Assembly: GCA_001804805.1 (NCBI GenBank)
Contig: MHBH01000033.1
Location: 1-62,881 of the forward strand
DNA: 62,881 nt
Direction: 5' to 3'
Source: Lentisphaerae bacterium GWF2_49_21
GTDB lineage: Bacteria > Verrucomicrobiota > Lentisphaeria > Victivallales > GWF2-50-93
Program-made: the position numbers and the translations under genes
The notes under the pieces: generated by a model
The model's database searches: none
What the model was told of the DNA's origin: nothing
What the model saw: only the letters and a program-made list of their open reading frames with translations
Shown: positions 25,018 to 32,705 of the stretch, piece after piece
How the letters are laid out: each line of letters opens with the position of its first letter
How positions within the stretch are numbered: the first letter of the stretch is position 1

Positions 25018-25232
25018 CTTAGTTCCTCCTTTATTTGATTTTCTGTTTTATCTCCCAGTTCCACGGAAGTGATTGCCTCCGAAGCGCAGTTGTCAGCGCA
25101 GATCCCGCATCCGACGCATTTTCCCATGTCGATATGCGCCCCGGCATCATCAATGCTTATCGCCGACTTAGGGCATTCGAAGATGCATGTCCCGCAATGC
25201 GTGCATCCGCGGCTGACCTTGTATTTTTTCAT
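25014..25232 (-). CDS. Two-[4Fe-4S] ferredoxin
   Basis: 72 residues from ATG 25232 (GAAAGGAGGACACAG upstream); the frame is open to 25295 but without a better start. Two clusters are marked by CTHCGTCIFECP and CVGCGICADNCA. It is a small electron carrier. The stop codon overlaps the start of the FAD oxidoreductase, so the two are coupled. Confidence 0.9.
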   Translation of the reverse strand: MKKYKVSRGCTHCGTCIFECPKSAISIDDAGAHIDMGKCVGCGICADNCASEAITSVELGDKTENQIKEELR

Positions 25233-25363
25233 CTGTGTCCTCCTTTCTTGTCCAGTCCGGCTCTTTTGCCAGCAGTTCTTTTTCAATACCTTCACAATAA
25301 TGCATTTTGGGAATCCTGTAAATGACTTGTTTTGCCGTTAATTTGCCCTATATTGCTATAATT

Positions 25364-26212
25364 ATGTTAAAGTATCCGCAAAACACCGATATCACGGAAG
25401 AGAGCATCCTGGAGCTGGAGGAGTTGCTCGGGATGACAATTACCGTGCACGACCTGAACAGGATCTTCTGCGATTCCGAAGGGAAATCGCTGCTGGGAGC
25501 CAGGAGGCAGTCGCACCGCCGCTGCCCGATCTGCATGTCTTCTCCCAGGGACGTCTGCATAAGGCACTGCATGGACAAGGTCAACGCAATGGCAGGTTCT
25601 TCCGAGAAGGCTTATTTCGTCCATGAATGCCATATGGGAGTGAAGGAGATAGTGGTTCCGATAAGGGTCAAAGGTCTCCATGCGGCGACCCTTTTCTCTG
25701 GAAAATGGAAGGGCTCCGGGAAAGCCGGCAGGAGGAAGGATTTCACCCCTGAGGGTTACCGCAAATACTGCAGGCTTGCCAGTCCGGATTCCGCCGAGAT
25801 CAGGCGCATCGCCGGAATGCTTGTCATTTTCTCAAGAGGCCTTACGGCCTGGGTAGGCCAGGAAGAAGATGAAGTTCCCCGGACACGCAGGAGCATGATT
25901 ATCAAGTTCATCAGGAAGAAAATACCATCCGGCATGACTCTCAAGGATCTTTCCAATCACCTCCATCTGTCGCCTTCGAGAACCTGCCATCTTGTAAAGG
26001 AGGAGTTCGGAATGCCGCTGGTGAAACTTCTGAACCGTGAAAGGATGACCGTCGCGAAAAGCATTCTGCGATCCACCGATCTGCCGATGTCGGAGATATC
26101 CGGACTGATCGGAATCTCAAGTGAGTACCATTTCAGCAGGACATTCAGGCGTGCAGTCGGGACACCTCCCGGGAAATACAGGAAAAACATCAGCCGCACC
26201 ATTGAGAAATAG
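25364..26212 (+). CDS. AraC-family regulator with PocR-type sensor
   Basis: About 282 residues from ATG 25364 (an ATG at 25322 is also in frame; neither has a clear ribosome-binding site). Residues about 10-165 resemble the PocR ligand-binding domain, with Cys-rich CPICMSSPRDVCIRHCMDKV and HECHMGVKEIVVPI. The C-terminal ~100 residues are an AraC HTH pair: LKDLSNHLHLSPSRTCHLVKEEF and MSEISGLIGISSEYHFSRTFRRAVGTPPGKY. It is divergent from the ferredoxin/FAD oxidoreductase pair and probably regulates it. PocR domains are thought to sense small organic molecules such as propanediol. Confidence 0.85.
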   Translation: MLKYPQNTDITEESILELEELLGMTITVHDLNRIFCDSEGKSLLGARRQSHRRCPICMSSPRDVCIRHCMDKVNAMAGSSEKAYFVHECHMGVKEIVVPIRVKGLHAATLFSGKWKGSGKAGRRKDFTPEGYRKYCRLASPDSAEIRRIAGMLVIFSRGLTAWVGQEEDEVPRTRRSMIIKFIRKKIPSGMTLKDLSNHLHLSPSRTCHLVKEEFGMPLVKLLNRERMTVAKSILRSTDLPMSEISGLIGISSEYHFSRTFRRAVGTPPGKYRKNISRTIEK

Positions 26213-26227
26213 GAGCCTGCGAATATT

Positions 26228-27187
26228 TCATTTCGCCCGGGGATGGGCCTTGGAGTATTCGACTTTGAGACGTTCGGCGGTCACATGCGTGTAGATCTGT
26301 GTAGTGCTCAGGTTTGCATGGCCGAGGAGTTCCTGTACGCTCCGCATGTCGGCACCGGCGTTCAGCATGTGCGTCGCGAACGAGTGGCGCAGCTTGTGCG
26401 GCGTCATGTCGGCAGGCAGTCCGGCCGTCGCCAGATACTGCTTGAAATTCCTCTGGAACGAACGGGAGGAGATCCTTGTTCCGTCCTTGTTTACAAAGAC
26501 AGGAGATCCCTGGTTTGCGCTGGCGTTGCGGATTTCGCGGATCTTGAAATAACTTGAAAGGGACATTGAAGCGGGTTTCCCGAGGGCAGCTATCCGTTCC
26601 TTCTTGCCTTTGCCTTTCACCTTGATGATATCGCTGATGAGATCTACATCGCCCATGTTCAATCCCAGAGCCTCGCTGATACGGAGCCCGCCGCTGTAGA
26701 TCACCTCGAGGATGGCGGAATCCCTGGCGGCTGCGAAGTTCGCAGAATCATCATCCTTGGATGTCTTGTTGTCCTTCGCTTCCTTCCAGAATATTGCCGG
26801 TGCGTCAAGAAGTTTCCCCACCTCATCCACGGACATGTATTTCGGAAGGCGTTTTTCTTTTTTTGGAGATGTAAGGCCGGAGAATGGATTCTGCTTGACT
26901 AATTCCTCCCGCACCATGAACCTGAAAAAGGATCTCAGGGAGGAGATTTTCCTGAGGGTGGAAGTCTTGGTGATATCATTCTTCTGGAGTTCCATGACGA
27001 AGAGCCTGGCGCTGAATACGCTGACGTCGTTCCAGTTCACGGACTCGGGATTCTCCCGGATGTCCTTCTTCAGGACCATCCTGGCGAACTGCTCGATGTC
27101 CATACGGTAGCTCTGTGCAGTATGTTCTGAGGACTGTCGTTCATTCCGGAGATAGCTCAGGAAGCTTTCAAGCTGTTTGTTCGGCAT
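26228..27187 (-). CDS. Tyrosine recombinase of the XerC/XerD type
   Basis: 319 residues from ATG 27187. The N-terminal SAM-like core-binding domain covers about 1-100. The catalytic domain holds Arg in YSGGLRISEALGL, Lys in KGKGKKERIAAL, HKLRHSFATHML (His, Arg) and the second His in LLGHANLSTTQIYTHV, whose Tyr is the nucleophile. It should resolve chromosome dimers at dif; I cannot tell XerC from XerD. The start codon is the end of a hairpin (27186-27210). The ANFA palindrome copy is at 26732. Confidence 0.9.
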   Translation of the reverse strand: MPNKQLESFLSYLRNERQSSEHTAQSYRMDIEQFARMVLKKDIRENPESVNWNDVSVFSARLFVMELQKNDITKTSTLRKISSLRSFFRFMVREELVKQNPFSGLTSPKKEKRLPKYMSVDEVGKLLDAPAIFWKEAKDNKTSKDDDSANFAAARDSAILEVIYSGGLRISEALGLNMGDVDLISDIIKVKGKGKKERIAALGKPASMSLSSYFKIREIRNASANQGSPVFVNKDGTRISSRSFQRNFKQYLATAGLPADMTPHKLRHSFATHMLNAGADMRSVQELLGHANLSTTQIYTHVTAERLKVEYSKAHPRAK

Positions 27188-27210
27188 AAAATTTTGTTCC
27201 AAAATCTTAT
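27186..27210 (-). promoter_or_regulatory. Hairpin with ribosome-binding site and ATG of the xer gene
   Basis: On the minus strand ATAAGATTTT-GGAAC-AAAATTTTAT forms a stem with 9 of 10 matched bases. The GGAA ribosome-binding site sits in the loop and the final AT joins a G to give the ATG. This is the same architecture as upstream of asnB. Confidence 0.55.
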
Positions 27211-27336
27211 ATTATGACTTTCTTCAATGATAATATTTCTCATTGGCTAATATATCCATAATGAGCTGGGGATTTCAAGCTGTCCATTGAATCTTTACCA
27301 TTTCCAGATTATTTTAACCTCAGAGAACCTCTTAAA

Positions 27337-29448
27337 TTGACAAATGATTGGATATTAATGGTCCTTACAGCAGCCCATGACGGCAGATCAAAGAATTTAA
27401 GCTTTACCGCCTTTGAAATTGGCCTGATATCATTTTTAATCCTATTCCAGGAGCTGGCACTAATACGATGGCTGCCCGGCCAGGTACGAGTCCTTGCCTA
27501 TTTCCCAAATCTGATCCTGCTGGGATCCTTTCTTGGATTGGGATTGGGCTGCCTGCGTGCCGAGAGGCGGAGCCTCCTATGGATGTGGCCGGTATCCCTT
27601 TTAATATTGATAGCGGCAGCAGGCGCCATGAGCCGGATTGTCTTTACTGCGAGCACGCCGTCTGAGCATTTGTGGCTGCTCTACTATGATTTGCCGAAGG
27701 AGGCGCCCGTATTCAACTCCGTCTATTTCCCGATCATTGCAGGATTCATCCTTTGCGCTTTGACATTTATCCCTCTTGGCCAGGTCCTTGCCAATCGCCT
27801 TAACATTTTTCAAAAACAATCTTCGGCATTATGGGGCTACTTCTGGGATCTGTCCGGATCGCTTCTGGGAGTAGTTGCGTTTTCATTCACTAATCTGCTG
27901 AATTCATTTCCATGGACATGGTTTGGAATTATTGTTGTTTTGGGATTTACATATTTCATCTGGCAGAAATGGGGCCGCATACTCTATCTGCTTATGTCGG
28001 CCGGCCTGATCGTCATGGTTGTGAAAACCGAGCGCGCGATGGTCTACAGCCCCTACTATGCCATATCGCTCCGTGAATCGACGGATCAATCATTTTTCAT
28101 TGTGCTGGCAAATGGATCATTCCATCAGGTGCCGACAAAACTGGACAGGGTGGACACTCTTAACTTCAAATGGCAGAATGATGCCCGGGAAGGTTATCAT
28201 TTCCCTTATCGTCTCTTAAAGCATCCGCCGAGGAGGGCGCTCGTGCTGGGTGCAGGCACAGGCAACGATGTCGCCGTCCTGCTGGACGAAGGCGCAGAGG
28301 AGATAGATGCCGTTGAAATTGATCCGGTAATAATAAAGCTAGGACAGGATCATCCCGGCCATCCTTATTCATCTCCCAGAGTCAATGTAATCAATACCGA
28401 TGCCAGGCAATACTTGAACAATACCGGGAAAAAGTATGACCTGATTGTTTTCGGTACTCTGGACTCCATGACAAAGCTTTCCGCGCTTTCAAATGTAAGG
28501 CTGGATAATTTTGTCTACTCGACAGACTGCCTGCGGGCGGCGAAATCCCACCTTACATCTGACGGAGGAATGATCCTGTATTTCATGGCATCTTCTGATT
28601 ATATCCACACCCGGCTGATCGGCATGCTGGCGCATACATTCGAAAAGCTTCCGCTCGTGCAGGAAAAATATTCATCCCTTTTTAACAAGATATATATGGC
28701 CGGCCCCGCCTTTTCCCATATAGTTCCCCAGGATCAGGAAAAAGAGGCCCTGTATTTTGCTGAAACACTGCCCAAGCTTGAGCTTCCCAATGACGACTGG
28801 CCCTACCTTTATCTCCGCGATCGGGGCGTGAGCGGATTCTATCTCATCCTGATTTCAGTTTTCCTTCTGCTAGGAGTCGTCAGCGTGTTTTTTGTTTCTC
28901 CGGAAATGAAACATAGCTTCAAAAATATAAGGACCATTGACACGGAAATGTTCTTGTTTGGACTGGCCTTTCTTCTACTGGAAACAAAACTGGTGGTGGC
29001 AATGACCCTGGTCTGGGGAGCTACATGGCTTACAAGTGCAGTTGTGTTCGCATCGGTCCTTGCCATGATTCTGGTTTCCACACTTCTCACGCAAGTCAAG
29101 CCTATGAGCTGGAGGTTTGCAATGGGAGGTCTGATTGTCACTCTTGCGGCCACTTACTTTATCCCTACGCAGGCGTTGCTGGTTGATAACTTTGTCTTGA
29201 GGCTGATCGCCTCGGTGGGTTATATTGGCACGCCTCTGTTTTTTGCGGCAGCCTGTTTTGCCCTATGCTTTAAAAAACGCTCTTCTCCCAACCTGGCCTT
29301 GGGATGGAATCTTCTGGGAGCTGTCACCGGCGGGCTTATGGAATTTCTTTCCATGGCCATCGGATTGAAAGCATTGTCGCTGGTTGCGCTTGTCTCCTAT
29401 CTCCTAGTCATGCTGATCAATATCAGAAAGACAAGTGAAAAGGCTTAA
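27337..29448 (+). CDS. Spermidine-synthase-like integral membrane protein
   Basis: 703 residues. About seven hydrophobic segments occur in residues 25-235, then a soluble SAM-dependent methyltransferase/spermidine synthase-like domain. This has ALVLGAGTGNDVAVLL, the acidic IDAVEIDPVI and KYDLIVFGTLD. It ends with another set of membrane segments (about 500-700). Proteins of this layout are common and uncharacterised; aminopropyl or methyl transfer to a lipid or small molecule is a guess from the fold. ATG 27337 and ATG 27358 are both in frame, with no strong ribosome-binding site. It converges with pyrG. Confidence 0.8.
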   Translation: MTNDWILMVLTAAHDGRSKNLSFTAFEIGLISFLILFQELALIRWLPGQVRVLAYFPNLILLGSFLGLGLGCLRAERRSLLWMWPVSLLILIAAAGAMSRIVFTASTPSEHLWLLYYDLPKEAPVFNSVYFPIIAGFILCALTFIPLGQVLANRLNIFQKQSSALWGYFWDLSGSLLGVVAFSFTNLLNSFPWTWFGIIVVLGFTYFIWQKWGRILYLLMSAGLIVMVVKTERAMVYSPYYAISLRESTDQSFFIVLANGSFHQVPTKLDRVDTLNFKWQNDAREGYHFPYRLLKHPPRRALVLGAGTGNDVAVLLDEGAEEIDAVEIDPVIIKLGQDHPGHPYSSPRVNVINTDARQYLNNTGKKYDLIVFGTLDSMTKLSALSNVRLDNFVYSTDCLRAAKSHLTSDGGMILYFMASSDYIHTRLIGMLAHTFEKLPLVQEKYSSLFNKIYMAGPAFSHIVPQDQEKEALYFAETLPKLELPNDDWPYLYLRDRGVSGFYLILISVFLLLGVVSVFFVSPEMKHSFKNIRTIDTEMFLFGLAFLLLETKLVVAMTLVWGATWLTSAVVFASVLAMILVSTLLTQVKPMSWRFAMGGLIVTLAATYFIPTQALLVDNFVLRLIASVGYIGTPLFFAAACFALCFKKRSSPNLALGWNLLGAVTGGLMEFLSMAIGLKALSLVALVSYLLVMLINIRKTSEKA

Positions 29449-29471
29449 GGGTTCCCTTAATGGGCTGAAAG

Positions 29472-31079
29472 TCAGGCCTGCTTCTTTGCAGCGGCTTTTA
29501 TGAAATCCCTGAACAAGGGATGCGCCGAAAGGGGCCTGGACTTGAATTCCGGATGGAACTGGCATGCCACGAACCATGGATGATCCCCTGAAAGCTCGAT
29601 GATTTCAGTGAGATTATTATCTGGACAGGTTCCGGAGAATATCATCCCATGCTTTTCACATTCGGCTTTGAAGAGGGGATTGAACTCGTAGCGGTGGCGA
29701 TGGCGTTCGTTTATCTTGAGTGAACCGTATGCAAGGGCAGCCTTTGTCTTGTCCTTGATGACGCACGGATACTGCCCAAGACGCATTGTCCCGCCCTTTG
29801 CCGTGATCTTCTTCTGATCCTCCATGAGGGCGATGACGGGATGAGATGTGTTTGGATCGAATTCCGAACTGTTGGCGGTTGCATGGCCCAAAACGTTCCT
29901 GGTGAATTCAATGACAGCACATTGCATCCCAAGGCAGATCCCGAGGAACGGAATTTTATTTTCACGGGCGTATCTTATAGCATCTATCTTGCCGGGAATT
30001 CCGCGGTCGCCGAATCCGCCGGGCACGAGAATGCCGTTCACTCCGGAAAGATATTTTTCAGCGCCGTCCTTCTCTATGTCCTCCGACTCTATCATCCTGA
30101 TATGCACCCTCACGTCGTTTGCGATACCGCCATGCGTCAGCGCTTCGTAGATGCTCTTGTACGCATCCCTGAGGCTTATGTATTTTCCGACCACGGCAAT
30201 CTCAATTTCCCCGGATTTCGGGCTGACCACGGTGTTTACCATCTGGATCCAGTCGTCTATCTTCAGATCCTTGACGTGCATGTGGAAGAGTTCGAGTATG
30301 TATTTGTCTATGTCCTGTTTTGCAAGTTCTATTGGCACCTCGTAGATGGAGTTCTTGACATCCTGCTCCTCTATGACAAGTTCCCGTTTGACATTGCAGA
30401 AGAGGGAGAGCTTCTCCTTGTGCTCATCGGAAAGCGGACGTTCACATCGGCACACCAGGATGTCCGGAACGATACCGATCTCCTGGAGGATTCCGACGGA
30501 CTGCTGGGAAGGCTTTGTCTTCATTTCGCCGGCCGCGCGGATATACGGGACAAGGGTCAGGTGCATGAAAAGGCCGTTTTCACGCCCGATCTGATGCCTG
30601 TACTGCCTTATCGCCTCGAGGAAGGGAAGGGATTCGATGTCGCCGACGGTTCCGCCTATCTCGGTGATTGCGATGTCCACGTCCTTACCATCAAGCTGCG
30701 ATATCGCCTTCTTTATCTCATCGCTGATGTGCGGGATCACCTGTACGGTCTTACCGAGATATCCGCCTTCGCGTTCGCGCTGTATGACGGAGCTGTAGAT
30801 CTTGCCGGTGGTGTAGTTGCTGTCGCGGGAACAAGTGATCTCGGCGAACCGCTCGTAATGTCCTAGGTCGAGATCCGTCTCCGCACCGTCGTCGGTCACA
30901 TATACTTCACCGTGCTGGTACGGCGACATCGTGCCAGGATCTACGTTGAGGTAGGGATCGAGCTTCTGCATTTTTACGCGGTACCCGCGCCGTTTGAGAA
31001 GGAAGGCTATTGAAGCGGCCGTGATTCCTTTCCCTAGCGAAGAGACAACTCCTCCGGTAACAAATATATGTTTTGTCAT
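29472..31079 (-). CDS. pyrG: CTP synthase
   Basis: 535 residues, full length. The synthase domain opens with [18 protein letters not shown] and has the CTP/UTP-binding [23 protein letters not shown]. The glutamine amidotransferase domain holds FLGICLGMQ with the nucleophile Cys at about 380, and FHPEFKSRP. It makes CTP from UTP, ATP and glutamine in the cytoplasm. The leader carries a 24-bp palindrome. ATG 31079 is fixed by alignment to the conserved N-terminus. Confidence 0.97.
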   Translation of the reverse strand: MTKHIFVTGGVVSSLGKGITAASIAFLLKRRGYRVKMQKLDPYLNVDPGTMSPYQHGEVYVTDDGAETDLDLGHYERFAEITCSRDSNYTTGKIYSSVIQREREGGYLGKTVQVIPHISDEIKKAISQLDGKDVDIAITEIGGTVGDIESLPFLEAIRQYRHQIGRENGLFMHLTLVPYIRAAGEMKTKPSQQSVGILQEIGIVPDILVCRCERPLSDEHKEKLSLFCNVKRELVIEEQDVKNSIYEVPIELAKQDIDKYILELFHMHVKDLKIDDWIQMVNTVVSPKSGEIEIAVVGKYISLRDAYKSIYEALTHGGIANDVRVHIRMIESEDIEKDGAEKYLSGVNGILVPGGFGDRGIPGKIDAIRYARENKIPFLGICLGMQCAVIEFTRNVLGHATANSSEFDPNTSHPVIALMEDQKKITAKGGTMRLGQYPCVIKDKTKAALAYGSLKINERHRHRYEFNPLFKAECEKHGMIFSGTCPDNNLTEIIELSGDHPWFVACQFHPEFKSRPLSAHPLFRDFIKAAAKKQA

Positions 31080-31080
31080 G

Positions 31081-31104
31081 ATAATATGAAAATTTTCATG
31101 TTAT
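31081..31104 (-). promoter_or_regulatory. Palindrome just upstream of pyrG
   Basis: ATAATATGAAAA/TTTTCATGTTAT has 11 of 12 matching bases per arm and ends two bases before the pyrG start. It could mask the start region or bind a regulator; a DNA-binding role is equally possible. Confidence 0.4.
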
Positions 31105-31132
31105 TAAAATTTTTCTATTATAACATAGATTT

Positions 31133-31160
31133 ATAAAATTTCCCGTACGGGAAATTTTAT
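31133..31160. terminator. Perfect 28-bp palindrome at the end of the DUF1846 gene
   Basis: ATAAAATTTCCCGT/ACGGGAAATTTTAT is fully self-complementary. It gives the TAA stop of the DUF1846 gene on the minus strand, and both strands have A/T tracts around it, so a terminator role is likely. It shares CCCG...CGGG and AAATTT arms with the 6432-6457 hairpin. Confidence 0.5.
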
Positions 31161-32671
31161 TTCAGGAAAAGATTCTTGGATCCGAAATTCGGATCTGTCG
31201 TCAGGTTGACACCGAGTCTCCTGAGTCCGCCTTCATCGCCGGTGGTGGGCAGATGGGTCATGTGCATCTCGCAGCCGTGGAGATCCTTCAGTTTCTCCAT
31301 TGCTTCCTGTGCGGTGGGATTCGTGATGGCGCTTATGCAAAGTGCCGTCAAAGTCTCCTCCAGATCAAGGCTGGGTGTCTTTGTCCTGAGGATGTTCTTC
31401 TTGAAGCTGTGGATCGATTCGATGATCTGAGGGGAGAGCAGGTGGATCCTGTCAGGAATTTCAGCTAGGATTTTTATTGCGTTCAGGACTAGGCTTGAAG
31501 ATGCATGGAACTGCGGGGAGTTCTTGCCAGTTATAATTTTCCCTGTCTTGAGCTCGAGCGAGGCTCCGCAGAAGACTCCCTCGTTCCCCTTGTTTGAGGC
31601 GCGGCATTCCTCGGCTGCCTTGCGGGCGGGTTCGACGACTTTCCTGTCGGTCTCGGAAATGTTAAGTTCCTGCATGATCACCTGGGCCCTGTTGACTGTC
31701 TCAATGTCCGTAAGCCCCATGACGTATTCGCACCTGTACCTGAAAAATCTGCGGATGGTCTCCTGCTTTGCAGCCTCGCAGGCGGCCTTGTCGTCCGTAA
31801 TGGCGAATCCGGCCTTATTGACGCCCATGTCCGTAGGGGACTTGTAGATTTTCGAGCCAGTAATAGTCTCCAGAATCCTGCTTATCACCGGGAAGATCTC
31901 TATGTCGCGGTTGTAGTTGACAGTTGCCTTTCCGTAGGCTTCAAGATGGAACGGATCGATCATGTTGACATCACGAAGATCTGCCGTGGCGGCTTCGTAT
32001 GCGATGTTTACAGGATGTTTGAGAGGCAGGTTCCAGATGGGGAACGTCTCGAATTTTGCATAACCCGCATTCCTTCCCCTTTTATGCTCATGGTAGAGCT
32101 GTGACAGACAGGTTGAGAGTTTTCCGCTTCCAGGGCCGGGGCCTGTTACCACGACGAGAGGCTTTGACGCTTCTATGAACTGGTTTTTGCCATAACCGTT
32201 ATCGCTGACAATCATATCGATGTCGGCGGGATATCCCTTTATCGCATAATGGGTGTAGACCTTGATGTTCCTGCGCTCAAGCTTGTTCTTGAAGAGGACG
32301 GCGGAAGGCTGGTTGTCGAAACGTGTTATGACCACTGCGGTGACTTCAATCTCCCATTCGCGCAGATCGTCGATGAGCTTTAGAGCGTCGCTGTCATAGG
32401 TTATCCCGAAATCCGCCCTTACCTTCCTCCGCTCTATGTCTCCTGCGAAGATGCAGAGGATGATGTCGGCCTTGTCCTTGAGCTGCCGGAGAAGACGCAT
32501 CTTGACGTTCGGATCATATCCGGGCAGGACTCTGGACGCATGATAGTCGAAAAGAAGCTTGCCGCCGAATTCGAGATAGAGCTTGTTGTTGAACATCTTG
32601 ACGCGCTCTAGGATCTCTTCGGTCTGAGCGGCGATATATTTCTCATTGTCAAAGGTGAAATTATCAAGCAT
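31157..32671 (-). CDS. DUF1846 family protein
   Basis: 504 residues, the usual length for this widespread family of unknown function. Family blocks include FDNEKYIAAQTEEILERV, FGGKLLFDYHASRVLPGYDPN, the glycine-rich VVTGPGPGSGKLSTCLSQLYHEH at about 167-190 (P-loop-like) and NYNRDIEIFPV. The protein is soluble and cytoplasmic, with no signal. A nucleotide-binding or kinase-like role is a guess from the Gly-rich loop. It precedes pyrG on the same strand, so the two may form an operon. Confidence 0.9.
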   Translation of the reverse strand: MLDNFTFDNEKYIAAQTEEILERVKMFNNKLYLEFGGKLLFDYHASRVLPGYDPNVKMRLLRQLKDKADIILCIFAGDIERRKVRADFGITYDSDALKLIDDLREWEIEVTAVVITRFDNQPSAVLFKNKLERRNIKVYTHYAIKGYPADIDMIVSDNGYGKNQFIEASKPLVVVTGPGPGSGKLSTCLSQLYHEHKRGRNAGYAKFETFPIWNLPLKHPVNIAYEAATADLRDVNMIDPFHLEAYGKATVNYNRDIEIFPVISRILETITGSKIYKSPTDMGVNKAGFAITDDKAACEAAKQETIRRFFRYRCEYVMGLTDIETVNRAQVIMQELNISETDRKVVEPARKAAEECRASNKGNEGVFCGASLELKTGKIITGKNSPQFHASSSLVLNAIKILAEIPDRIHLLSPQIIESIHSFKKNILRTKTPSLDLEETLTALCISAITNPTAQEAMEKLKDLHGCEMHMTHLPTTGDEGGLRRLGVNLTTDPNFGSKNLFLK

Positions 32672-32705
32672 TGACGATCTCCGGATTATTTAATTTTGGA
32701 TATAA

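Noticed and set aside
29841-30866. Open frame of 341 codons on the plus strand inside pyrG
   Set aside because: It lies opposite a highly conserved pyrG and its translation shows no domain; it is a shadow frame.
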